Assembly (NCBI RefSeq): GCF_029784135.1
Contig: NC_073745.1
Span: 84,830,666-84,894,665, forward strand
Length of the DNA: 64,000 nucleotides
Direction: 5' to 3'
DNA from: Toxorhynchites rutilus septentrionalis
Taxonomy: Eukaryota > Arthropoda > Insecta > Diptera > Culicidae
Below, piece by piece: positions 12,690 through 24,782 of this stretch. The translations under genes were made by a program, and so were the position numbers. The notes under the pieces are model-generated. The model was not told the origin of the DNA. It saw nothing but the letters and a program-made list of their open reading frames with translations, and searched no databases. How positions within the stretch are numbered: position 1 is the first letter of the stretch; each line of letters opens with the position of its first letter.

Positions 12690-13150
12690 TTCTCACATAT
12701 GTAAGAAGAATGGATTAATAAAAGTAGATAGAACAGTAAGCCTTGAGACTGACCACACGTTTATTGAGTCGATGTCCGAAAATCGAGTTTCATTCCCTTC
12801 AAATATTCCTGGTTCCTCATACAAGGTATTACATTTTTTGTCCAGTAGTCTTTCCGAATCATCCATAACTACGCAACCGTATTTCATCAACAAATTGTTG
12901 GGGAGCATCATTGAGCATTCATTTGCTTCTTGATTTTACGTCGCATTACGGTTCGATACAACTTGTGTCTCGACATTTCTCAAACCACCATTTATTTTTT
13001 TGAATTTAGAAGCTCGTGCCATTTTCTCCGTGTTTGTCGGTGGCAAATCCGGGGTTCGTCTAAAAAGAGCAATCACTTTCGAGTGAATTTTGGGATCAGT
13101 TACCTTTGCTTCGATCTCTTGGTTCCCTGTCGATGGTTCCTTCTTCAAAT
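12690..13150 (-). pseudogene. Tc1-like transposase, N-terminal and central relic
   Basis: On the minus strand the frame gives KKEPSTGNQEIEAK, a helix-turn-helix-like KMARASKFKK..GGLRNVETQ stretch, a frame change, then LLMKYGCVVMDDSERLLDK and ETRFSDIDSINV. The 'MDD(E/S)' motif is where this Tc1-like family has its first catalytic aspartate. The match stops near 12748 and resumes at 11400 beyond the hAT-type insertion. The intervening 12260-12690 is not clearly part of the transposase. Frame change and missing parts make it non-functional. Confidence 0.45.
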
Positions 13151-13160
13151 TGTAATAGGA

Positions 13161-14187
13161 CTTGAAATACCGTGAAGTTTTGGACAGTTGAACAGTTCAA
13201 CCGACTCATGAGATTCCGGATTTTCATTGCGTACGTGCAGGATAGATTGGCGATGCGCTAGTTCCCGGACGGCATGATATGTGCAAATGGAATTCACCTT
13301 GGCACTTAAAATAATAAATTTATATTCTCATACTGCTTTACGATTCATTCTTTCCCAGCAAACTGCTATCTTTTATAATATAATGGTTTTTAATTCTCCA
13401 AAAACTCAAATATCGTATTGTAATCGGACAGCGGGCTTCCAAGCTATGATTCTCTAAGAATCAGTTGCTATTAGAATTTGTCATAAGGTATATATTTATA
13501 ATGATAGCATGTGCCAAATCTTAAAATAATTTGTTCAAACCTATAAGTGATGTTTCATGCGAAAATCAACAACGGAAAAATCAAGATTACATAAATGGAG
13601 TTTGGAAGAAACCGAAAAGCGATACGAATTGACTCTTGGGTAGTGTTGGTGAAAAACTTAAAGAACAGAAAAAACACGACTTCTAATAAAGCTTTATCTT
13701 TTACAAAGTCGATCGTTTGAATTGATATTACAATCAGGATAAAACAAGATTAACGTTACAGTTCCGGTTATTCCGATGGCTCTGAACATTGACAGGATAG
13801 ACGGTGGCTAGGTTTTCGGATGAAGCAGTCCTCGACGTTGATAACTTAGGAATCGGGATGATCTGGCACTTTGGTCTTGAGGAAGACCATTTGGATGTGT
13901 CTATTTCGGAGAATTAAAAACAAAAATCATAACTCAAAAGTCACCCTGATAAGGGCCATTTTGTTTGGTTGTTGGATACTGTTTGTTCACTCCACCAGTG
14001 TTAACAACCGAATGATGATGACAAAAGAATGGTGATTAGTAGTTGGATTATGCGTATCTCGATAAAATATGCCGAAGTGAAATGAGATATGATAAAAGCC
14101 GCCCCCTGTGGCCTTGGACGAGATGGCTCTTGTGTCCTGTATGGATGAAATGGTGCGTCAGGAAAAAAAATTGCAAATGTAATATAA
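13161..14187. other. No recognisable gene
   Basis: No conserved coding segment, terminal repeats or RNA gene recognised. Confidence 0.4.
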
Positions 14188-14970
14188 CAGCCATTCCATG
14201 CCAAACCGATATAGTGGTTCTCAGATTTTCGTGAAAAGTGGTACTTTTTTTCTTTATCGCAAAACATTATACCCGTATTTTGTATTTTTTCAGTAGGATG
14301 ACCATTTCCATTTTAGGTTTGTCCAAAAAATCAACTTTTTCCACTTTTTTCCAAAAATGCCTTTTTTCAAAAATTTATGACTTTTGAACTACTAAACCGA
14401 TTCAGATGATCGACATATCAAATTAAAGCAAACCACCTGGTATTTTTTGAAAAAATAATACACCGGCAGAACATTCGAATTCTGTTCTCGTTATTATTGA
14501 TTGTATTCGTTTTTTATTGTTTTCATAGTCTCGGGACCAAGGCCGCTAATTTTTTTTTAATATTTTTTTCTGAAAAGCTGAGGATTTTTCACATAACATT
14601 TGTCGAAACCAGAGAGGCGTTTTTTCGTTTTTGAGTTACGAGCCGTTGCTTATGTCGTCAATTTCGACTAATCAGAACTGGGTATTTCCGTTAGGATAGG
14701 GGTTGAGAATTTTTCAATTGTTCGATAGTTTCATGAAATATATTATTTTACTTTATTAAAAAAAAAATGGAGTATCGAAATCGATTGATGCAAAAATCTC
14801 ATCAATCCATTATGAAGAGATTAAGCAATAAGCATTTGAAATTGTACATTTTGCACGATGCGATACATGATATCTCAAATTTCCATTTTTTTAAAATTAT
14901 TTTTTAAATAGTGACTTAGTGGCCATTTTTTTATTTGAATGGCCGCCATTTTGACAATTTTTAGAATTTT
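14188..14970 (+). repeat. Dispersed repeat family B, longest copy
   Basis: Begins 'agccattccatgccaaaccg' and runs through 'ttctcagattttcgtgaaaa'. Diverged copies occur at 41956-42420 and, truncated by a mariner relic, at 24783-24947. No coding capacity; the class is not recognised. Confidence 0.65.
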
Positions 14971-15070
14971 CGAAAACCGCTACGTAACAATTTAGATAAT
15001 TTATTTTTACATTTTCACATTCAAATTTCAGCCAGATCCACTAGACACTGAGAAAATCGTACCACCAGTT

Positions 15071-16008
15071 AGGGTTGCCAACTATAATTTTAAAAAATCA
15101 GGGGGAGTGAAAATAAAAATCAGGATAAATCATGATCGCTCATATTGGGTTGTCTGAAAAGTTTATGTCGATTTTTGGGAAAACATTTTCAATCAAAGTA
15201 TTATGATTTAATTTTATATCCATCGTTCTGTTTCACAATCTTTCACACAGCTTAAATATTCTATCCTCCCATAACATTCGTATTCTATCCTCCCTATGAT
15301 TCGTTTTTGCTTCCTCATAGAAAACTACTGCGAACCTGCCATTTGAGAAACAGGTTCCTTGGTAGTAGCTCATAACACAGAATCTATTTCAATTCTCACC
15401 AGAAACAGAGTATATCTTCCTTCGAGCGAAGATCGGATATGTAAAATAATTAATTGGTATAAATCCTCGCATAAGTGGAAATGCATAAATGAAAAAATAT
15501 AAACTTTTTAATAGTTTATATTTTTCCCGAAAAACCTACAGCATCACTACATTCATATTACAGTCTATAATACAGACTACAATCAATTGCGGAGAAATCA
15601 ATATTCAAATTCCAACTACATACACATTATCCTCAATAAAACAATGTTGTTCCTCAAACTTAATCTCGTTGTAATTTCATAAATTCCTCAGACAATCTGG
15701 TTTCATGAAATTTTCTAGCACAGTTTTGGAAAGCCACGGAACAATTGAGGATAGAGATAACAAAAGTTAAGTGCAGCTTTGCGTCTAGAGAATTTAACTT
15801 AATGTAATATATATACAAGTGCGAACCGGAGAACTATCATGACAGAAAACTTTGGCATGAAAACCAGTATATTGATTACAAATAATGTGAAGAGTACAAA
15901 AATCAGGATCATATCAGAAAAATCAGGAATTGAGTGTTCGTCAGGATATCAGGGAGCGTGCTGAAAAGTCTGGGAAATCCTGAAAAATCAGGAAGGTTGG
16001 CATCTCTG
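15071..16008. mobile_element. hAT-like nonautonomous element, complete copy
   Basis: The ends are AGGGTTGCCAAC (15071) and GGTTGGCATCTCTG (16008), imperfect inverted repeats, followed inward by 'atcagg/cctgat' motifs. The element lies between two exact copies of ccaccagtt (15062-15070 and 16009-16017), an 8- to 9-bp target duplication fitting hAT. A second copy lies at 26385-27112 and an end fragment at 9645-9775. A mariner-like end, 'ttgggttgtctgaaaag' (near 15149), is embedded near the left side. No transposase is encoded. Confidence 0.7.
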
Positions 16009-16129
16009 CCACCAGTTCTGAAGAGAGCATCCACGCGCCCAGCTGTCGCATAAAAAATAAAAAATTAAAAACACATATTCGCTAATACTACCACCACCTT
16101 TCATTCCAACATTCGAAAAAAAAATCACG

Positions 16130-16640
16130 AAAATTCGTTTTTTCCTACCTTCCAGAGTAGGATATCAAATCGTTTTAAAGGGCCTGGCCGGGTAAGGGAG
16201 TAAAAAGTGCCCCCAAACCAAATCACCAGCCGTATGGCAAATATTTTATAGGATATTAAATAAAACATTTTGGCGGTTTTTTGAACTCCTATGTGGTTTA
16301 ACATAAGATCTATAGTCAAAAACTTTTTCGTTTATTTCACGCCATCCTCAAAAGCTTCAAGGTAAAATTTTGAAAAAAATGCTGAATGTGCATATTACTA
16401 CGGTGTATTAAGAAAAATTATCGAAAAAAAAAATTATCAAAAATTGAAGTACTAAAAAAATATTGAACTTGGAAAAACATTTTTTTTATTTAGAGGGATT
16501 TCGAAATTTTGAAAAAAATATAACTTTGAGACCCTTTTCTTCTATAATTTTTATTTAAATGCGTTCGTATGTGTCTTCTTTCTACATGTGGCGTAATTTT
16601 TTCCTGAATTTTTAAGGCATTGCGAGACACAAAAATAATT
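16130..16640 (-). repeat. Dispersed repeat family C
   Basis: The reverse complement contains 'atttgccatac', 'gatttggtttgggggcactt' and 'ttactcccttacccggccag', shared with 56760-57030 and 57215-58113 and, more diverged, with 49100-49320. Class unknown; no ORF. Confidence 0.65.
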
Positions 16641-17651
16641 TTCTTCATCGTCTGCATTAATATTTTTAATTTCTTGAAATCTATTATTTTATTGTATTCG
16701 TGGTTTTCAATTGTAAAATAGAAAAATAATAATAATTTGGATTTTTTAAAGTGTTCTTTTCATTAATCCGAATGATCTTTCCACAAGGACTTTATTTTTT
16801 CTCACAGAGCTCTATCGTATTGTTGACTCCTATGAACATGATGAACCAACTAAATCCAATGTAAAGATAATCTCATATATTTTAAGATACGAGGAAAAAA
16901 AAAAATTGTACAGCGCAATGCTTTAAATATACCGACAAAATTTAGACACATAGAAAACCAAAATTCAAATAAATATTAGGGCAGAAGTGGGTCTCAAAGT
17001 AATATTTTTTTCCAAAATTTTGAAATGCCTAAAAATATATATTTTTTTTGTACCGCAAAAAACAGTCTAAAAATTCAGAAAAAAAATCACATATACAGGT
17101 CGGACTCGATTGTATACATACTCGATTATATACAATTTTTATACACAGTTTGGATTTTTTTTATATTTCAAATATGACTTATTTTAAGAAGAAATTCAAC
17201 CTTTCAACGTTAAGGTGTAATTTTAGTGGTTATTACATGTACAGTGGGGTAAAAATCGTGATTTTTGAAGATTTTGCTTGAATTTTCACTAAGAATTTTT
17301 TATATCGATATTGTAGCCAAATTAAGAAAGATAGAAGTTGGGAATCAAAGGCCAAATTGTAGGGCGATTAGAGGGCTTCAATTTAATTGATAGAAACAAT
17401 CTAGTTTAACACGTTCGTTGCCCAATGCGCTGTTTTTGAGTTTCTCGCGAGGATGATTGCGGAATTGCGGATGATTTATCAAATGAAGACCAAACATAGT
17501 TTGTAGACAACTTTTACATGATCTAGTGAAATTTATTTCTATTTGAAGACGAATTAACAACAATAACACATGCCAAAGTCATATTATACGGGATTCGCAA
17601 AAAACTCCGGTGCAAATCTCCTGTACTATAAATTGATAAAAAGTATAGTAG
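16641..17651. other. AT-rich DNA with a transposon-end fragment
   Basis: Very AT-rich, no gene. At 17095-17115 the motif 'acaggtcggactcgatt' equals the terminal repeat of the element at 37903-39160, so this is a fragment of that family. Confidence 0.5.
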
Positions 17652-18003
17652 AGGGGGCCTGCGTAGCCACTTGGTTACGCGTTCGCCTACTAAGCGATCG
17701 ATCGTGAGTTCAAACTCAGGACCCTCAATTGACCATCTTTGTGTTGTTATAGAATACTACGTCCACGCAACCATCATCAGCGATGGAGATCGATCCACGG
17801 TGGAACAAAGATCGATTCATCCATACAACTGCTCTGCTCTGTAAGAAACATCGATCTGCTGTTCTATAAATAACCCAACAATGATCAATATCAACTGTCT
17901 CCGCAGTCCGGTCTGCTGAACAATGGAAGAACAGATAGAATACCCTTACGCCTAAATGGCTACTACAGTGTAATTTACCATAATGTAATGGAACAGAAAG
18001 CCT
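17652..18003 (+). mobile_element. tRNA-derived SINE-like element
   Basis: The head 'tgcgtagccacttggttacg' resembles a Pol III A box and 'gtgagttcaaactcag' a B box with correct spacing, and the anticodon-like stem is partly preserved. An unrelated body of about 280 bp follows, ending in 'aaaatgattatgattatt'. The acceptor stem does not close, so it is not a functional tRNA. No clear target duplication was found. Confidence 0.55.
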
Positions 18004-18019
18004 AACGCTTAAAATGATT

Positions 18020-18390
18020 ATGATTATTTTTCTACATATCCTATAGTTACATTTAGGTGCCTATGCTGTCTAACTCCTTTTGAAAATCCTATTAAATATG
18101 AACGAGGAAAGTGTCACCCATATCTGGGTGACGGGACGACGAAAGGATTAATATACATTTTTAAGATGAAAATAATAGTAACACATTAAAAATTATTAAC
18201 TTTTAAGTTTTTCACATCCAAAATATTATTTAAATCCACTAATTTAGATGTTCCACTACTACATCCTGTACTAAATTTTCTCATCTTTCAAATGAAAGCA
18301 ACAGAATCGTATTCCGTAGCGTACTTTGTGATGTAGAGCCAGTTTGAGACAACAAAGTCCGAAACAAAAAAAAAGTTCAATAACCCTATC
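18020..18390 (+). repeat. Dispersed repeat family D, left part
   Basis: Shares 'ctacatatcc', 'gaggaaagt.tcaccca' and 'tttcaaatgaaagcaacag' with 44855-45290. The I-clade element 18391-19195 splits it; the family continues after 19204 with 'attgttgaaattcgaacata'. Confidence 0.65.
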
Positions 18391-19195
18391 GCGTGATATC
18401 TCGGCTTATGTCCAATCACTACAACCTAAACGCGCATCTCTATCGCATTGGGCTCGCAGCAAACAATCTTTGTGATTGTGGCGATGGCTACCACGACATC
18501 GAGCATGTTGTCTGGTCGTGTATCCGGTTCCATGCTGCTCGCTCTCAGCTCACTAGAGCACTGAGAGCACAAGGCAGACAATCGGATATCCCCGTCCGGG
18601 ATATCTTAGGTAGCCGGGATCCTGATCTTCTGCTTCATCTATACCTGTTCCTCAGAAACGCCAATGTCAACGTTTAATGATGTTTCCTTCGTTGTGTCCC
18701 CGTTTCATATCCCTCCTATCCGATCGATAAACTTTTACTTAGTCGCGGCAATACATACACACACTCTTTACAGATGCACGGGTCGAAGGTTGTGCAGTCC
18801 ACTGATTATTCAACAAGAGTCAAAGGTTGTACAGCTCATGACAACTCTACACGAGCTGATGATTGCGCCGGCTAGTGACCATTCTATCCTGGATTCCTCG
18901 AGTCGAGGAAGACGCACCACGCTAGATATGGGGTGCAGACTAGGGGGGCGTTGCTGATTAATGGTCAGCTGCATCCCAATAGGAAGTATCCCGTGTCGGG
19001 CACACGTACAGAGCATCGAAGACTGCGACATACCAATTATGAGAACACTTGTAATACTAACCTCGAGTCAACCGCGAGTAATCGGTTACATATTACTAAC
19101 ATAGTCTAAGCAAACATTGTCAAAATATTGAACTCCCGGCCCCGTTAGGCTGACGCCATATGAGCCTTAATAAAATATATATTTTGGAAAAAAAA
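18391..19195 (+). mobile_element. I-clade non-LTR retrotransposon, 5'-truncated (copy 1)
   Basis: The coding part 18393-18677 starts inside the ORF with ISRLMSNHYNLNAHLY, then the Cys/His segment CDCGDGYHDIEHVVWSC and a C-terminal VRDIL..DPDLLLHLYLFL tail, ending at a TAA. These residues follow the RNase H domain in I-clade (I/Loner-type) elements. A 3' UTR of about 510 bp ends in poly(A) at 19188-19197. The insertion is flanked by a 9-bp duplication aaccctatc (18382-18390 and 19196-19204), showing target-primed insertion and 5' truncation. Only about 94 residues remain, so it is non-functional. Copy 2 lies at 28984-30034. Confidence 0.8.
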
Positions 19196-19204
19196 AACCC
19201 TATC

Positions 19205-19700
19205 ATTGTTGAAATTCGAACATATGCGTAAAAGGATTTTTTTATCAAATTTCGTCTATCACTTCCTGAGAGAATTTGGATAAGTATTTTTTTCATGTGG
19301 GAAAGGTGTTTTGGGACTTTAAGGGGATGAACCAAAAATCAAATTCTATATTCAAAAAACGAAAAATACATGAAAAAAACGAAAGAATTAATTTTTTTTG
19401 ACTCTATTATATACAGAATTCGAAGAAATTTTAATACAAACTAGAGTAGTACTGACTCTCAAAATAAAGAAAAATTTAATTAAAATTAAAATTAAAATAA
19501 AAATTAATTTTATTTTTTTTAGTATTTGATTTTTTGATGAATTCATCAATTTCGGGGCGGATAGGAATTCTCCAGGACTGCTAGTAGTAGTAATATAAAA
19601 TCAAAATATGATTTTTGAGGGTGCGTTTCATGGGGAAACAAGATTTTAACATCAAAGAATAAAAAGCACGCCACGGATATGGGGAAAATCTACGCGTCAA
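19205..19700. other. Remainder of repeat D and AT-rich DNA
   Basis: The first part continues family D after the retroelement; the rest is AT-rich with an 'attaaaattaaaataaaaa' tract near 19480. No gene. Confidence 0.5.
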
Positions 19701-21640
19701 TCTGACGCGTCATCACGTTTTTTCTGGTCCGTAGACAGCTTTTCGTGAACCCTAGGAGCCGATTTCGTTGATGCACCATCTCATCTATAAATTCTCGGAA
19801 GGTGGAAAACATACTCTCGTGTACTCGGAAGTCGAAACGAGGAGAGTCTACAATTTCCAAAAAAATATTTGTTTCCTCATCCTGCTGAATAGCACAAGAG
19901 CTTGCGACGAGTTTGTGTTGGCGTTAATTCGGAGGACTCCCAAAGGTCAGACAGACTGGAGAATGCCATCTGCCGCTGCTGCTGCTGCTGCTACATAATG
20001 GGAGGATATGAACCCTTACTGTTACTTACAGATTTCCACATTGCTTGCGAACTCCCATCTATCGAAGATGGTTCGAGCTAAATTTCTATTTTATTAGGAA
20101 AAGAAATTTCGAGTGTGCTGATAGGATCGGTTCAGAAGCTCAGCTCGCGTGGCACACACATTGCCTCCATCAATTTCAATTTGTTCTCATATTCGTTCGG
20201 ACTGTTCGTGTGAATTTGTCATGTGTTCTTCTCCCATAATCCTATCACAGCCCAAAGACGACCCTTTCTTCGGAAGGATGAAAGAAACAGAACATGACGA
20301 GGGGCGAGCAGCGCTTCGAATTGTGGTGGTGGCGTCAGTCTTGCTATCTATATCAGTTACATATTTCTTAGTCGATTGAAACGGGGGTGGTGGTGGTGGG
20401 AGTTTTAGGAGTAGATCGCTATTACGAAACGGGGTGGACTGTGGGGAACGAAACAAGAAGGAAGAATATAAAGCGACAATACGAGGTTTCTCGAGTAGAC
20501 GTAATGACGGCGACGGGCATGAATGATGAAAGCTCACATCGGACGAGAACTTTTCTCGACTGGTGGCGCTGCACACACATTGTAGGGTGGTTTTCATTGT
20601 AGTTTCAGTGCGCATGCGATAGATTTTCTCTCGGGCGCGAGGATATGCTGCCGCTGCTGCTTGGCTGATACTATCAAGGAAGAAAGACTCTGTCTATCTG
20701 CAAATATTCCAGTGGTGCAGTCGACGGATAGCTGTTTGCTTGGGAGTATTTGGCAGTCGTTTAAACCGGGTATGTATTGGTACACGTAATTATTGGAATC
20801 GAATTGTAATTATGGCAACACATAAATTATCGGAAACTAGCTTCTAGCCGTTCTCGCAGCAATCCCACGGATAGCCTGCTCCAAGAAAAGCTTTTGTGCG
20901 TTGCACTTTCCACTGGTGGCGCACCAGTGAGACGACAATATCTTTGTGTGGGTGTGTTTCCTGTGAATTTTGTGTCTCACCTTGCGGCCCCCACCTTCCG
21001 GGGAAAGTGCGCTGGCTGCTATTGACCGTGATTGTTCCTTAGCATTATTTCTATCGTTCGTTACGTGTTGCTGAACTGTCCGTGTGGAGGATCGGGATCG
21101 TAAACTTTCTCGCAAAAGCCACATTGTCATCAGCAGCAGTATCGAGTGAGAGTAGGAGAGAATCCAATTTTCTTCTTCACGAATCGTTCTGTCTTCGGTT
21201 CGGGGTATTTTAAACATGTTTCGCCACAGTCACATTTCTGAACGGAGAGGGTACAGAAGCCAGTTGGAAAATTTCGGTCGAAAAGCATTCTGTTGAGAGG
21301 TTCGCTTGTGAGGTGTATTATACTCGAGGAAACGCGTTGTGTGTGTGTAGTAGAAGCACGGAAAAGAAGTGTTCTTGATATCGCCGAAAAAAGGCATTCA
21401 CGTGATTCATTCGTTCGCGCATTATCGGTACAACCAGGCAGTGTGAGTGCGCTAAATCTGATTTATTTTTCATCCAACAAGTGCAGTGCAAAACTGGTAA
21501 AATTGCTGGCCCCCTTAGATTCAAGTTGGACCCCACCCCACGTGTGCAGCGATGGGAAAGGTGTCTGAAAACTGAAAATTGATTTTCGTGAGCATCGACC
21601 GGACTGACAACGGAGCGTGTCGTTAAAAATTATAGTCTGT
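19700..21640 (+). other. Possible distal promoter / 5'-UTR island
   Basis: This stretch is less AT-rich than its surroundings, lacks recognised repeats, and has CpG and 'gtgtgtg' tracts, a GCT run (19972-19994) and start-site-like sequence with many 'aagtg/cagtg' motifs around 21250-21600, as in insect 5' UTRs. Open frames on both strands (for example 20187-20615 minus and 20837-21217 minus) have no recognisable domain. It lies 14 kb upstream of EndoA exon 1 and could serve it or another gene. No splice connection can be shown here. Confidence 0.3.
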
Positions 21641-22344
21641 TCATCTTTCTGACGCCATAGAATGCAAACAGCGCGATGTCCGTTTGGATATTTTGTATTG
21701 ATTTCAAATCATCATGCGTCTCCATTAAATCAAATTTGTTCCATCGCGAAATACCCCGCGGACACATGAAAACAATTTAATGGACGTTATTGAACAAGGA
21801 TTTGGTAGATTTTGATGATTAGTGATGGATCTGTGTTTTGTCTGCTCCAATTTGCGTTGTAAATTTATTGTCCACAATTTCTGGCTAAGAGCCGTTTTAT
21901 AGAGTGTTATTAGATGATGAAGGATAAATAACGTGCGATATGAAATGTAAGAGATTAGGATGACGGATGGTATGCCATTAGAAGAAACAATAAAACGAAT
22001 AACAGTTTTTTTTGCTACCAGTACAAGTTGATCGTGTTGTGTTCACGGAAATATCAGAAAGGAAAATATGGAACCGATTTCCGGAATCTGTCTCCCACGA
22101 GAGAACCGTTTTTGTCTCATTGTAACGGAATTTGTTAAGTACATTAAGTTTTCATTTTTTTAACGTGTAGGTATAATTTATTTTTCATTTTGGTTGAATA
22201 TTTTTTTCCATTTTTCTGGTAGCAGCATGATGACAATGGAATACAAGCTCTCTGACCTCCCCTTGCAAAAAACTGATCCAAGTACAGGATACGTAGGAGG
22301 GTTTTTTTTATAGAGGCATAATACTTCAAATTAAAATAAAACAC
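21641..22344. other. No recognisable gene
   Basis: No domain, repeat or RNA gene recognised. Confidence 0.4.
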
Positions 22345-22520
22345 AGATAAATGGTTTTATTTGCCATAAATTTGCCTTCATTTGAAAGATATTTCTTTTC
22401 CATGTGTCAATCGTCTGTGGTTTATCGGTGTTGACCAGTGACTTCCCCCACAAAAATAATCCAACGGCGTTAAATCGCATGATGCTATCCTGTCTGAAGT
22501 TCGGGTTTCATCCTCTTTAT
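22345..22520 (-). pseudogene. DD41D-type transposase, C-terminal fragment
   Basis: On the minus strand the frame reads SCDLTPLDYF and, after a one-base shift, KSLVNTDKPQTIDTWKRNI. This matches the segment around the last catalytic aspartate and the following 'WGY.K..VY..KPQT...LK..I' region of the same transposase superfamily as 33156-34102 and 58830-60114. Everything upstream in the enzyme is missing. Confidence 0.55.
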
Positions 22521-23700
22521 TGTTTGTTTACGGTGACTTTAAATCTTTTGCTCAATCCGACAGTCAAATTGAACTTTATAAAAGAAGTCGGTTACTTTCA
22601 GAACCGTCATCATATTGGTTTCTTGAGATTCGTGTCGGCTGAGAATTTGCCTTGGTATTTGACCAATATTCTGTTGAGCTCGATCATTGGTATTGATATG
22701 CTGGGAATCCAGCAGAAAATGGTTTACGGATATAGGGGCCGTATGACAGGTACGTAATGGTTGTTCTGTTTTATAAATTAAGTAGGATTAGGTGAAGAAA
22801 GTGTGACCAACCCTGAGACGGGTGAGAATCAGTCTATAACGATTCTTGTTTCGGTCAAATAGAAGAAATGTTGTAGTATGCATTCAGCTTGTTTGAGTTC
22901 TGTTTTTGAAGTTTCAACAAAATCACGTATCAGGCCCACAAGAAATACTAAAAAAGTTACTTATAAAATGCTGTTCGTTTCTAACATATTATCTTATTAT
23001 ATTGAAAGTGGCTGAAGTTCGTAGTCCTGCGAAAACAATGCGGTCGTGTCTTATACATAAACCCATTTAATTTTTTTTTAACGTAAAACGTGTTACATCC
23101 GTCAATGTCCTATCAGTATATGGAATTCAATTTTATTCATCATCATTTGGAAAAAAAACGATTGGGTAATGTCGGGGACATAACCGGAGAGACGTAGGAC
23201 TACATAGTTTGTTACATTGCTTTTTATTCATATTTAAGTGCAAATGTAATGTAAGCAAACTAAATGCTTGCACTGAGCTGCGCAAACCATTCATAAAGCA
23301 GTGAGACAATAAAATGTGCTAACTAATTTTCAGTGGGAAACATCGAAATTTCGGAAAATAGCCGTTAAACTGCTGCGCGGTGAATTGTGCTCGCCGTAGG
23401 TTCGTCATAAGATATATACTGATCACCGAATTTGCTAGTTTTATACCGCAAAACTGGGGGAACAAGTACCGGTCAAACCATCGAATTTTCTTTTAGATAA
23501 GGTTTTTTTGTTTCAAAAAGTAAGAACTTGAAATCACGGAAAGGTATGCATTTATATTGACGCAAGGAGCAATGTTACATGTGGGTCACCGATATACATA
23601 TCGGCAGAAAAATTTACTCTTTAGTAGAATTATTTCACGCAATGATTTACTCTCGGACGAATATTAGCCAACTGCATATCGCGTGTCATTGATTGTACAT
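22521..23700. other. No recognisable gene
   Basis: No conserved coding segment or repeat recognised. Confidence 0.4.
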
Positions 23701-23702
23701 TA

Positions 23703-24474
23703 GGGTGCCAATGAATGTATGGGAAAAAATCGACCTTAAAATTTCAAAAAGTTACCCTGTACAAAATGTTCACCACCTCGAAAAAACACCCTATGCCGAA
23801 TTTCAGCTCAATCGGACTTCGGGAGAGTGGCGCAAAGCAGTCAAAGTTTGAGTTTTTCGAAAATCGAAAAATCACCCAAGGGGGAGTAAAGGAAATCGGG
23901 ATTTTCTAAAAAAAAATTTTTGATGCAAATGTCTTAAAATTGCATGAAAAAATTTTTTTTTGTCAAAAATCGGCAATCTGGGATTTTTTTTTCGGAGTAC
24001 AAAACGAAAAGTATGGTTTTGGGTGCCAATAAAAATAGTTATCTCGATTTTTCATTCGGAACTTGCTATGAAATGTTGATTTGCACGAGAATATACCCTA
24101 TGCAAAATATTAGCTCATTCTGACTTCATTTACTGGAGTCGCAAACGTTAAAATTTGAGTTTTTTTGAAAAGCGAAAAATCACCGAAAATCAAGGTTTAA
24201 AAAGTCCCAGATTGCCGAATGACACTAGATCTCGAAGATTCATGCAACTTTAAAACATTTGGCATCAAAATTTTTTTTCGAAAACCCTGATTTCCTTTAC
24301 TTCCCCTTGGGTGATTTTTCGATTTTCAAAAAAATTCAAACTTTGACCGCTTTGCGCCAGTCTCGTTTAAGTCTGATTGAGCTGAAATTCGGCATAGGGT
24401 GTTTTTTCGAGGTGGTGGACATTTTTTATGTGGTAACTTTTTGAAATTCGATATGGCCATTTTTATTGGCACCC
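23703..24474. mobile_element. Foldback element with arms of about 270 bp
   Basis: The left arm begins GGGTGCCAAT (23703) and the right arm ends ATTGGCACCC (24474), with TA on both outer sides (23701-23702, 24475-24476). The arms (about 23703-23990 and 24190-24474) are imperfect inverted copies sharing 'aaaaatcacccaaggggga', 'cgaggtggtg' and 'ttcggcatagggtg'. No ORF. One-armed relatives occur at 26630-26800, 38455-38560 and 41374-41640. The TA flanks suggest Tc1/mariner-type mobilisation. Confidence 0.7.
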
Positions 24475-24523
24475 TATTGCACATACAGCATAAATTGATT
24501 TGCAATTTTATTTTTTGCAATGT

Positions 24524-24620
24524 ATTTACAATGCCGATTTCTTCGATTTTTTTGGTGTCGAAGTCCCTGTTAGGGAAACACATTCCGGTATGCATATATG
24601 CATGTGAAAAAAAAACATAC
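24524..24620 (-). repeat. Single dispersed unit of the 39.7-kb minisatellite
   Basis: The reverse complement contains 'gaatgtgtttccctaacag', 'gacttcgacaccaa' and 'gaaatcggcattgtaaatac', matching one unit of the tandem array at 39717-40197. Confidence 0.65.
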
Positions 24621-24782
24621 AGTATTTAGTACCAACTGAAGTCTTGAGGAAGGCCCGCTTACAGCATTCAGCCGGTTGTGAGGGCAAAAGCAGCAAAATC
24701 AACCACCCAACTCTTACGAAACGCAAAGCACCTCCTCGGGGGAACAACGAATGCGAAGTTATCGTTTCGCAGCGCTTTTGCT

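Noticed and set aside
17660..17735. Possible tRNA gene
   Set aside because: A and B boxes are present but the acceptor stem does not pair and a long unrelated body follows; called a SINE instead.
20187..21217. Minus-strand open frames of 142 and 126 codons
   Set aside because: Low-complexity, Ser/Pro/Arg-rich peptides with no recognisable domain in a compositionally distinct region; likely chance.
22404..22757. Plus-strand open frame of 117 codons
   Set aside because: Its first third is the antisense of a DD41D-type transposase fragment; the rest shows no domain.
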